Source: Gammaproteobacteria bacterium (lineage in GTDB: Bacteria > Pseudomonadota > Gammaproteobacteria > Granulosicoccales > Granulosicoccaceae). Taken from it: 7,652 bases of DNA. Shown piece after piece: positions 1 to 5,818 of this stretch. Position numbers and translations under genes: made by a program. Each line of letters starts with the position of its first letter. Position 1 is the first letter of the stretch. The DNA lies in assembly GCA_019634245.1 (NCBI GenBank), contig JAHQVR010000220.1, forward strand, positions 1-7,652, given 5' to 3'. The notes beneath the pieces were generated by a model. It saw only the letters and a program-made list of their open reading frames with translations, searched no databases and was not told where the DNA came from.

Positions 1-2
1 CA

Positions 3-44
3 GGCACAACATCGCCAGACATCCTGTCTGGTTGTGGAAGTGCC
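3..44. repeat. Nested palindromic hairpin
   Basis: The core is a perfect 7-bp stem, CCAGACA (15-21) and TGTCTGG (25-31), around a 3-nt loop. An outer imperfect stem pairs GGCAC (3-7) with GTGCC (40-44), and CACAAC (5-10) can alternatively pair with GTTGTG (31-36). No T-run follows on either strand, so it is not a canonical intrinsic terminator. It could be an extragenic palindromic element or the recoding of a lost gene end. Only the pairing itself is certain. Confidence 0.5.
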
Positions 45-77
45 ATCAAAACGCATCCTTGCGTGATTCGATGACGC

Positions 78-155
78 CTAGTTTAGCTGTGTTTCAGCAG
101 CGCAAGGTTTTCCCTCAACGCGCAATTCCAAACGCACTTCCCAAATACCGGGCAT
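78..155 (-). pseudogene. Orphan C-terminal coding fragment, unidentified
   Basis: A minus-strand frame of 25 codons begins at an ATG (155-153), reads MPGIWEVRLELRV... and ends at TAG (80-78). The frame stays open upstream into the transposase remnant, so the ATG need not be a real start. The amphipathic, strand-like pattern and the MPG-W-E-VRLEL wording recall the last beta-strands of a small periplasmic Ig-like domain such as YtkA/FixH-type proteins, but that resemblance is from memory and weak. It is best read as the tail of a gene whose body was replaced by the adjacent insertion-sequence remnant. It could also be chance. Confidence 0.25.
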
Positions 156-165
156 GGCTCTCACT

Positions 166-357
166 TTAGTACTCGATACCCTGATCTGTCAGCTCCAATC
201 GCGCCTCCGATAGCGCGGGGCGAGAGATATACCGGCAAATACGTTCCAACTTCTTGCGCTCACGCGTGTTCACCGCTACCCCGGCATGCAACGAGAATCC
301 TCCGATCCTGCCAAGCTGATCGTTGCCATAGTCATCCTCTCCCCATGCTTCGAATCG
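166..357 (-). pseudogene. IS91-family (Y2-type) transposase, internal fragment
   Basis: The translated frame reads RFEAWGEDDYGND..., then GGFSLHAGVAV, NTRERKKLERICRYISRP and ALSEARLELTDQGIEY before a TAA stop. This is the characteristic middle of IS91-family rolling-circle transposases (Transposase_32/Y2_Tnp), where the RKKLERICRYISRP segment is strongly conserved. In intact members the sequence continues past IEY with another long block. Here it stops abruptly at 166, and the N-terminal half, including zinc-binding cysteines, is absent beyond about 357. Both ends are therefore truncated and the element cannot move by itself. It abuts an EamA permease fragment in the opposite orientation. No IS91 oriIS/terIS ends were recognised. 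Confidence 0.8.
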
Positions 358-698
358 TTTGTAACGTGCCTTTCGCACTGATCTGGGAGTCCTACGCTAT
401 AGACTGGACACCACGCCTGCTGTTTGTACTGATCTGGCTGGTGTTCGTACTTTCAATAGGTGCCGTGTTCTTACTCATTTGGCTGATAAAAGTCGGTGAA
501 GCCGGCCGGGTGTCTACATTGTTCTTTTTAGTACCCCCGGTAGTGGCCATAGAGGCCTGGTTGCTGTTCGATGAGCCACTTACAGTATACGTCGTGATAG
601 GCACAGCCTTATGTATTATCGGTGTGGCAACTGTCAGCGGGGTATTCAACCAGATAAGATTTGCGCATTTTTACAAGAAAACCTCGAACAAATATTAA
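345..698 (+). pseudogene. EamA/DMT-family permease, C-terminal fragment
   Basis: From about base 366 the plus-strand frame encodes FALIWESYAIDW, a transmembrane segment, the motif VFVLSIGAVFLLIWLI, then KVGEAGRVSTLFFLVPPVVA, WLLFDEPLT and a final hydrophobic helix. This is the typical second half of the last EamA domain of ten-helix drug/metabolite transporters; the R-x-STLFFLVPP-A-x-WLLF-E block is diagnostic. Only about 105 residues of a normally near-300-residue protein remain. The ATG at 345 lies inside the inverted transposase remnant, so it is an accidental start created by the fusion. The frame ends at TAA (696-698), overlapping by 4 nt the stop of the convergent protease gene. It is presumably non-functional. 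Confidence 0.78.
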
Positions 699-2704
699 AA
701 CTTTTTTGCTGCAGCGATTCGATAGCTCGTAAAGAAACAGATAATCAATACAAGTGTATATATATCTATATTGCCTGTACCAGTAAATACAAATGACTGC
801 TCACTCAACGCTTGTTCATCATCGCTTATCTGATTAATTGTACCGGGCTCGATAGTATCATCAGGTCTTGTTGGCACATGGTTTCTCGCGAACTTTATAG
901 CGGCAGACGCATCGACAAACCCACTACCCGAATCATCGTCAACACCAGTACCAATACTTTGCGGTTGAGACATAGCCTGCTCATCCCTAAGCAAGACATC
1001 AATAGCGGACGCTTGAAGAATTGTTTTTATGTCTTGAGGTAAAAAATCTGGGTTCAGCTGTAAGAGCAGCGCGGCTACGCCAGCGACATGTGGCGCCGAA
1101 GCTGAGGTTCCAAGAAAATTGGGAAATAAATCGTTTTCTATATCGCCTTCAGGATCAAGGTAATTAAAAAATGTTGTATTTATATTGTCAGGGCCTACAA
1201 CATCTGGTTTAGCTCTAAATTGAGGCGCGGCAAGGCGATTACCGGTTGGCCCAAACAATATGGGTGTATCGCCTCCTGCGGATGAGAAAAACTGAAGAAC
1301 AGGAGTGGATGCCCCGAACGCCGGTGTTTTCTGATAGTCGACAGCTCCGACTGAAATTGCAGATTCAGTATTCGCTCGTCCAACGGTTGTACCACTATCA
1401 GTCTCATATTCTTCTACTTTACCCTCAAACCGTTGTTCGATAATGTATTTGAAAAGTTCCGGGGAATCCCCCTGTGACTTGCTGATCATTATATTAAAAC
1501 TGCTTTGATCAGAACCTTCAGGGTTAGTAAATGATAAAAACTCGATGGGATCCTTTGATATATTTATACTTGCGGAGGACTCTACAATTTGAGTACCCTT
1601 CTCGTTCACAATATAAAGATCTAGATCAGTTTGAGCACCGGGGGGGCCACTGACGGAATAAGCCGGATCAGACCATTGCAGGCTCAGATTAATGGTTGCT
1701 CCTTCGGGTAAAGTAAACTTCTGAAGTACATCGATTCGACCGTTTTCAGCAAAATTGTGTGCATTGATATTCAAGGCATTATCTATGACCTCGCGATATC
1801 GGCTTTGATAAGAATTTCGTCCTGAATTACCGACAGCGGTGATGTATGTTACGCCTTGCTGTACGGCGCTATCTATTGCCTGCGCAATTAAGCCGTCCTG
1901 AAAATAGGTTTCAGATCCTATCGCGGTATCGTCTACTATAATATCTACTCTAATTTCGTTGATTAATCTTGCGATCCCGTTTACAACAGGCGCTATTCCA
2001 TTACCACCTGCAAGAAATACAAGTTTTGTTTTTGGTGCTATATCATGAATTATTTGCATTAATGCGCGCCCTTCGTCGGTTCTGAACGAACAATTATTTG
2101 CTTCTTCCAGCGCATAGGAGTCTGAAGGGATATCTCCGCTGGCCTTGTCCAATTCTGCTGTTCTCTGCAGCTTTTGCGGATCGTCGCTTATTGCATAGCA
2201 ATTATAACTATCAGATATCACCCCCACAGTAATTCCAGTTCCGTCGAGGCTAGATTCTGTATTTGCCACCCCCACATGCATTGCAGTAAAACCCTGAGAC
2301 GTGACACTGCCTTGTCGAACATCCATTCGACTAAGCGTAACGTGATGCAGTGACTCTAATTTGCTTGCTTCTGTAAGAGAAGACAATGGCAGAGAGCCGG
2401 AAACTACCAGACCAGCAGCACTACCGTGCTTCAGACCGATTAAACGCAAATCCATTAACAATTCATTGACATTGGTTTTTGCAGTGGCATCAATTGTTAC
2501 TAATTCCGGTGTTGCAGAAAGATTACTGCCGGATTTAACCGCCAGGGAATATTGATTTGAGAGACGTTGTAATTCTGAACCTAGTTTTGATTGAACTTTA
2601 CTTGCAGTAATTTGAGCTAATAGATCATCTGCCCTGGCATTCATGGGTGATATGGACAATAAACCTGCTCCAAGCAGCAAAAGGCAAAAAACTACTCTAT
2701 TCAT
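695..2704 (-). CDS. Secreted S8/S53-like serine peptidase with CTERM-like tail
   Basis: A 669-residue protein, third gene of the operon. Residues 1-25 form a Sec signal peptide ending in ARA. Residues 26-150 are a propeptide-like region that leads into GSVTSQG and DGTGITVGVISDS. The fold is subtilisin-like with Asp165 in VISDS, the oxyanion Asn293 in AVGNSG and the nucleophile Ser534 in GTSASAPHVAG. The usual HGT histidine motif is replaced by DEGRA (Glu211), as in the S53-like subgroup (I recall conserved-domain cd05562). Residues about 325-427 are an inserted beta-sandwich with TDLDLY, similar to PPC-type domains. Cys169 and Cys205 could form a disulfide. The tail (641-669) is TGTGNID, a hydrophobic helix and AAAKKF, resembling GlyGly-CTERM or JDVT-CTERM signals. 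GTG at 2707 and ATG at 2704 are adjacent; ATG is preferred because GGAA lies 7 nt upstream and it shares one base with the preceding stop (TGATG). Its substrate is unknown. Confidence 0.9.
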   Translation of the reverse strand: MNRVVFCLLLLGAGLLSISPMNARADDLLAQITASKVQSKLGSELQRLSNQYSLAVKSGSNLSATPELVTIDATAKTNVNELLMDLRLIGLKHGSAAGLVVSGSLPLSSLTEASKLESLHHVTLSRMDVRQGSVTSQGFTAMHVGVANTESSLDGTGITVGVISDSYNCYAISDDPQKLQRTAELDKASGDIPSDSYALEEANNCSFRTDEGRALMQIIHDIAPKTKLVFLAGGNGIAPVVNGIARLINEIRVDIIVDDTAIGSETYFQDGLIAQAIDSAVQQGVTYITAVGNSGRNSYQSRYREVIDNALNINAHNFAENGRIDVLQKFTLPEGATINLSLQWSDPAYSVSGPPGAQTDLDLYIVNEKGTQIVESSASINISKDPIEFLSFTNPEGSDQSSFNIMISKSQGDSPELFKYIIEQRFEGKVEEYETDSGTTVGRANTESAISVGAVDYQKTPAFGASTPVLQFFSSAGGDTPILFGPTGNRLAAPQFRAKPDVVGPDNINTTFFNYLDPEGDIENDLFPNFLGTSASAPHVAGVAALLLQLNPDFLPQDIKTILQASAIDVLLRDEQAMSQPQSIGTGVDDDSGSGFVDASAAIKFARNHVPTRPDDTIEPGTINQISDDEQALSEQSFVFTGTGNIDIYTLVLIICFFTSYRIAAAKKF

Positions 2705-3396
2705 CACAAATTTCCGGCAATGTTAGGCGCGGCTTTCCAAGGCTCTCGAAGTACATTGAGTTCATTACGGAAACCGGGTTGAAGGTTTACAGTCAGGCCA
2801 TGCTCTTGCGGAAGGCCAAATCCATCCTTTCCAAGCACGAATGTTTCACCTTGCCATTCTTTAAGAAATTCACTTATGGATAATCTGATGTTTCCGCGAC
2901 TGGGGTCTGCCAGAAAGACACGATCTTCAACTATGCCTCTGTAGATAGCAAAGTGTTTGTAACCATTGGGTTGAACAAATACCAGAACGGGTCCCTGCAA
3001 TTTTGCCAAAGTGATGATGTCTAATCGAACGCTACCAGTCTGGTATCCTTTTGATTGGGCCAATCTCTCTAATTCCAAAAATGACAAACCTGCTTTCTCT
3101 ATAATTTCTGTTTCCTGAAGAGAAAAAATTCTGTTGATATCTTCCAACAAGCTTAATTCAGTAACGTCATCGTCAAAGTAATACCGCATCAATGTCGCTA
3201 GAGACGCCGCACCACAAGAGTAGTCAAACTCCTGCATGATAATGTTCTGAGAATTTAGCTCTTTCCACGTCTGTACGCGTCCATCTGTTGTATTGACTGG
3301 ATGACCACCATTACTCAGTATGGCAGCACCACCGCATGCTGATAAACAAAATAGACAGAATAAAACGAGCAATATAGAAAAAAACGGGCGTTTCAT
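2704..3396 (-). CDS. C39-family peptidase-like lipoprotein (FapD-like)
   Basis: A 230-residue protein, second gene of the operon. It starts with a lipoprotein signal peptide ending in the lipobox LSAC (Cys21). Gly22 at +2 predicts outer-membrane rather than inner-membrane retention. The rest matches the papain-like C39 peptidase fold: Gln55 (oxyanion) and Cys61 in DYSCGAASLATLMRYY, His148 in GYKHFAIYRG and Asp164 in FLADPSRGN, so the triad looks complete. GPVLVFVQPNGYKHFAIYRG and LADPSRGNIRLSISEF are typical of the stand-alone periplasmic C39 proteins that accompany outer-membrane channels, such as FapD. The gene overlaps its neighbours by ATGA (3393-3396) upstream and TGATG downstream, implying translational coupling. 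It has no ABC-transporter domain, so it is not a bacteriocin exporter. The substrate is unknown; the co-encoded channel or protease are the obvious candidates. Confidence 0.88.
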   Translation of the reverse strand: MKRPFFSILLVLFCLFCLSACGGAAILSNGGHPVNTTDGRVQTWKELNSQNIIMQEFDYSCGAASLATLMRYYFDDDVTELSLLEDINRIFSLQETEIIEKAGLSFLELERLAQSKGYQTGSVRLDIITLAKLQGPVLVFVQPNGYKHFAIYRGIVEDRVFLADPSRGNIRLSISEFLKEWQGETFVLGKDGFGLPQEHGLTVNLQPGFRNELNVLREPWKAAPNIAGNL

Positions 3397-4466
3397 GACC
3401 TGTTTCTACGCAGTGTATAAATGTAGGAAAACCCGATTGCCGAATCGTTTGCATCGTCATTTAGGCCGAAATCTAAACTGGTTTCCAGCCGTGTTTTGTT
3501 ATTGATTTGATAGTTCAAACTTATGTTGAAAGTTGTAGGTTCACTGCCAGAACCTACAACTAATACATCGCCCACTCTGTTATCCTTCACATAACTGGCG
3601 TAGTACCTTCCGCTGAGCGAGACTGCGCTGTTTATGGAGAACCCTGCACCAAATCCATAATTAATCGAATTGCCTGGCTTAAAAAGAATAGAATCTTCGC
3701 GAAATGCGCTATTTTCGTCATAACCAAGATTTACAAACAGTACTGCTGGATCAACAGATTTCGTCATACTTAAACCAAACGAAAAATTTGTAACATTCGA
3801 TGTGAATCTAACGGAGCTGGAATCCTCAAGGTCTTCTTTGCTACCAGTAGGTATTGTCCGGCTGATGGAACCAGTCACACTAGGAAATGCCTTAGATTCA
3901 TTTACCAGCTTGTATGAAAATCCCGTTGTAAGATCCCCTATTCCATTGTCATCACTCTTGATAGAGTCGTTAAATGCCACGAATTCACTTTGTGCGTATA
4001 AAAGCGGGAACGTTGCGAAAACTTCTAATCGCTCAGTGATACCTGCACTGATGCTGAACGGAATAGATACATCACGAAAGCGAATTAAGCGCAAGTTCTC
4101 ATTGAGATCGTTCTTACTGTAATTGAGCCCTGTTGATAATTGAATTTCCCTCGGTTTTAGCAGAACTTCCGAATCACGAAGGAACAAACGACTGATGTCC
4201 TCTGGAGGTTCTTCACCAATCGTGCTGCTGAGTGCAACTTGCTGAATTGAAGATGTTTCGTCATCAGCCATCGTTTCCGAATGAATTGGCTGGTTTAGAT
4301 CGTTTAACGAACTTGATTCGCAAGCGAGCTCTATTGTCTTATCTGTAACAGAATTAGTTTCGTCAGTTGTGTGGCAATTCAACAGTAACTCATTAGAACC
4401 AACATAGCTTATATACCCGCAGGCTATAGCGACCGCAGTGGTAATTATAAATTTACAATTACCCAT
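3393..4466 (-). CDS. Outer-membrane beta-barrel transporter (FapF / Phenol_MetA_deg-like)
   Basis: A 357-residue protein, first gene of the operon. Residues 1-24 are a weak signal peptide with a single Lys and a hydrophobic core. Residues 25-95 are an acidic, Ser/Thr-rich linker with two cysteines (31 and 49). From about residue 96, LRDSEVLLKPREIQLSTGLNYS opens a barrel of alternating amphipathic strands rich in Asn, Ser, Tyr and Phe, including FSISAGITERLEVFATFPL and the turn DNGIGDLTTGFSY. This is the signature of the 'transporter' family PF13557 that also covers the FapF barrel. The last strand (FSYIYTL) is followed by RRNRS, so the canonical terminal aromatic residue is not at the very end. 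There is no Shine-Dalgarno sequence, consistent with the promoter seen immediately upstream. The likely role is a channel for export or display of the co-encoded protease; this is inferred from context. Confidence 0.82.
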   Translation of the reverse strand: MGNCKFIITTAVAIACGYISYVGSNELLLNCHTTDETNSVTDKTIELACESSSLNDLNQPIHSETMADDETSSIQQVALSSTIGEEPPEDISRLFLRDSEVLLKPREIQLSTGLNYSKNDLNENLRLIRFRDVSIPFSISAGITERLEVFATFPLLYAQSEFVAFNDSIKSDDNGIGDLTTGFSYKLVNESKAFPSVTGSISRTIPTGSKEDLEDSSSVRFTSNVTNFSFGLSMTKSVDPAVLFVNLGYDENSAFREDSILFKPGNSINYGFGAGFSINSAVSLSGRYYASYVKDNRVGDVLVVGSGSEPTTFNISLNYQINNKTRLETSLDFGLNDDANDSAIGFSYIYTLRRNRS

Positions 4467-4503
4467 ACTTTTTATTTATAGCCTCGATTGAGATAGTTTA
4501 CAA
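4467..4503 (-). promoter_or_regulatory. Candidate operon promoter giving a near-leaderless mRNA
   Basis: On the minus strand TTGTAA (4503-4498) and TATAAA (4480-4475) are separated by exactly 17 nt, a good sigma-70 fit (4/6 and 5/6 matches to consensus). Initiation about 7 nt past the -10 would fall at 4467-4468, directly at the ATG (4466). That agrees with the lack of a Shine-Dalgarno before the first gene, where only A-rich sequence is seen. A second possible -35, TTGAAA, lies further upstream without a convincing -10, so a longer leader is not excluded. Confidence 0.45.
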
Positions 4504-5016
4504 ACATGTCGTAAAACATTGCCGGCTACAGCTATTTCAATAATTAATCTGATCATCGTAATAAACACAGATCTTGAATGCAATTCTACCCTGGCGCTGG
4601 TGTTGGCAAGTCAACATAATATTCTCAAAATCTTTTTATGTACCTCACTCGCTGGAGGACGTCAGTAGGGGAAGGCATTTCAGGCATTCAGTTTTCGCTC
4701 GTTAGTTCAACCTATTGCATTTAAATAACAATTCTCAACTAACAGATATATAAAACATTAGCCCAAGACCTTGGATAGAATACTACATTACGAAACAACC
4801 AGAAATTATCTAGTAACGGAGAAAGATTTCCAGGGTCTCCAAAACATACAGCGACCCGGCCATGTGTGAAGTACAGCCGTTGTCCCTGCGCTTTGCTTGT
4901 TAGTGAGAGTCCATAGTTGCCAGCGGAAAAGGCTTACGCGCGTATGCGGGTGAAGTTGATTTCGGATACCACCAAATGGAGTATTGAGCCGCTGTTGCCT
5001 TCTCAAGATAATTGTC
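4504..5016. other. Gene-poor intergenic stretch
   Basis: About 0.5 kb with no convincing gene on either strand. The longest frames have no plausible start, no ribosome binding site and no recognisable motif. A minus-strand frame at 4806-5018 is unusually rich in Arg, Trp and His, as expected of a non-coding frame. Minor dyads are present: GTTAGTT (4701-4707) with AACTAAC (4737-4743), and CCAAG/CTTGG (4763-4774). Neither matches a known element. The part next to 4503 presumably holds upstream control sequence for the operon. Confidence 0.5.
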
Positions 5017-5043
5017 AATGTGAATATTCACATTTCAAAATGT
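5017..5043. promoter_or_regulatory. Perfect 18-bp palindrome with overlapping second dyad (operator-like)
   Basis: AATGTGAATATTCACATT (5017-5034) is a perfect 18-bp palindrome. It overlaps a second dyad, ACATTT-CA-AAATGT (5030-5043), so three AATGT-type half-sites occur close together. It resembles regulator binding sites but has the wrong spacing for CRP (TGTGA-N6-TCACA; here 4 nt) and for ArgR (TGAAT-N4-ATTCA; here none). It lies 183 bp before the small secreted protein gene and about 0.55 kb before the divergent operon. The regulator is unknown. Confidence 0.45.
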
Positions 5044-5204
5044 TCTTATGATTGACCCTGACTTGGTGTTAGAACTGCAATACGTGGCGTGGTAAAGTAC
5101 GGCTTCAATCTCATTCGAGATTTGATTCTGGGTGCAAGTGGATTTTGCCTGAAGTCACAATATTCGGGTCAGATCTCACTGGCTCAGATTTACCTTTAAG
5201 GACG

Positions 5205-5210
5205 AGAGGA
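5205..5210 (+). promoter_or_regulatory. Ribosome binding site AGAGGA
   Basis: AGAGGA ends 6 nt before the ATG at 5217. It decides in favour of that start over the in-frame ATG at 5145, because only 5217 is followed directly by a signal peptide. Confidence 0.75.
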
Positions 5211-5216
5211 AATTCT

Positions 5217-5522
5217 ATGTTAGTAAAAAATTTATTGGTCGCGATTGCGCTGAGCCTAATGTCCTCCTTTGCATTTGCGCAAGACAAGGCAACCCCGGAA
5301 TTGTTGTCTGGAATATCTCAATCTTCTGTAGAGTTATTGGATCACAACGCTAAGTCAAAAATTCGCGGTCAGATGTACAACAATCAGCGGACGGCACAAC
5401 GAGTTTGCTCAAGGCGCACCTCAGGCACTTGTGTGGTAATTCAAAGGAGGGATCTTTGGCAGGTAATTCATTACTTTTTCAATGCCAACGGAAAGCTAAG
5501 AATCTTCCAAAGAAATTATTAG
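5217..5522 (+). CDS. Small secreted basic protein with two cysteines, unknown function
   Basis: A 101-residue protein. Residues 1-21 are a textbook Sec signal peptide (Lys4, hydrophobic core, cleavage after AFA before QDK). The mature part, about 80 residues, is strongly basic, with Lys/Arg spread through residues 46-100. It has exactly two cysteines, Cys64 and Cys72, close enough for a small disulfide loop (RVCSRRTSGTCVV). The C-terminal half alternates hydrophobic and polar residues (VIHYFFNANGKLRIFQRNY), suggesting beta-strands. I do not recognise the family. It stands alone between a dyad-rich upstream region and a hairpin downstream, and is the only intact gene on the plus strand. A periplasmic or secreted structural or binding peptide, or a toxin-like protein, is possible, but nothing in the sequence decides this. 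Confidence 0.7.
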   Translation: MLVKNLLVAIALSLMSSFAFAQDKATPELLSGISQSSVELLDHNAKSKIRGQMYNNQRTAQRVCSRRTSGTCVVIQRRDLWQVIHYFFNANGKLRIFQRNY

Positions 5523-5549
5523 ACTCCACGAAATGTAAACTGCGACACA

Positions 5550-5580
5550 GTGATTTGGCTTGCGTTTGCAGCCAAATCAC
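5550..5580. terminator. Strong hairpin after the small secreted-protein gene
   Basis: GTGATTTGGC (5550-5559) pairs perfectly with GCCAAATCAC (5571-5580). TGC/GCA continues the stem after a single bulged T, closing a GTTT loop. It starts 28 nt after the stop codon of the small gene. No U-run follows on either strand, so it may be a Rho-dependent or RNA-stabilising 3' structure rather than an intrinsic terminator. Confidence 0.45.
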
Positions 5581-5605
5581 CAAGTCATTAACCTAAATCC
5601 AACAC

Positions 5606-5818
5606 TTAACTGTAGATATCTTTAACCTGTTGCAAAAACCAGGGTGGCCGTTGCAACACGACATATATCAGTATTAAAGCAACGATAGGAAAAAGCGGTA
5701 TCACGGCATCAACAATGCCGAGAAATATCAGCATGAGTAAGAGCTGTTTCTTTGTGGTCACAAGGTATAAAAAGTTAATGAGGCGGCTTGCTGCAGTGTA
5801 CCACTTTGGCGCACGACG
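5606..5818 (-). pseudogene. C-terminal fragment of a small membrane protein, unidentified
   Basis: A 70-codon minus-strand frame begins directly after the in-frame TAG that ends the MBOAT remnant and stops at TAA (5608-5606). It has a basic stretch, RRAPKWYTAASRLINFLYLV, then KK, a long hydrophobic helix around residues 26-55 (LLLMLIFLGIVD... to LILIYVV) and an amphipathic end, QRPPWFLQQVKDIYS. The composition looks coding, but there is no start before an internal ATG (residue 29), so it is either the tail of a lost gene or a 42-residue membrane peptide. Whether it belonged to the MBOAT protein (read through the TAG) or to a neighbour cannot be told. Confidence 0.35.

Noticed and set aside
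2705..2707. GTG start for the protease one codon before the ATG
   Set aside because: It is possible, but GGAA lies only 4 nt from the GTG against 7 nt from the ATG, and TGATG stop-start overlap is the common coupled arrangement.
2704..3396. Bacteriocin exporter/maturation peptidase
   Set aside because: The C39 domain stands alone behind a lipobox. There is no ABC-transporter membrane or ATPase domain, and no double-glycine precursor peptide was found in the window.
4701..4743. Integron attC recombination site
   Set aside because: GTTAGTT comes first and AACTAAC last, the reverse of the attC layout (RYYYAAC ... GTTRRRY). There is no conserved inner pair of arms and no integrase or cassette array.
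4806..5018. Minus-strand open frame of 70 codons in the intergenic stretch
   Set aside because: It has no ribosome binding site, a composition rich in Arg, Trp and His and no recognisable motif. Other frames of the same stretch look no worse, so it is treated as chance.
5017..5034. CRP or ArgR binding site
   Set aside because: The half-sites fit in part, but the centre is two bases too short for CRP and four too short for an ARG box.
5145..5216. Upstream ATG that would extend the small secreted protein by 24 residues
   Set aside because: The extension would bury the signal peptide and has no Shine-Dalgarno, while the ATG at 5217 has AGAGGA at good spacing followed at once by a signal peptide.
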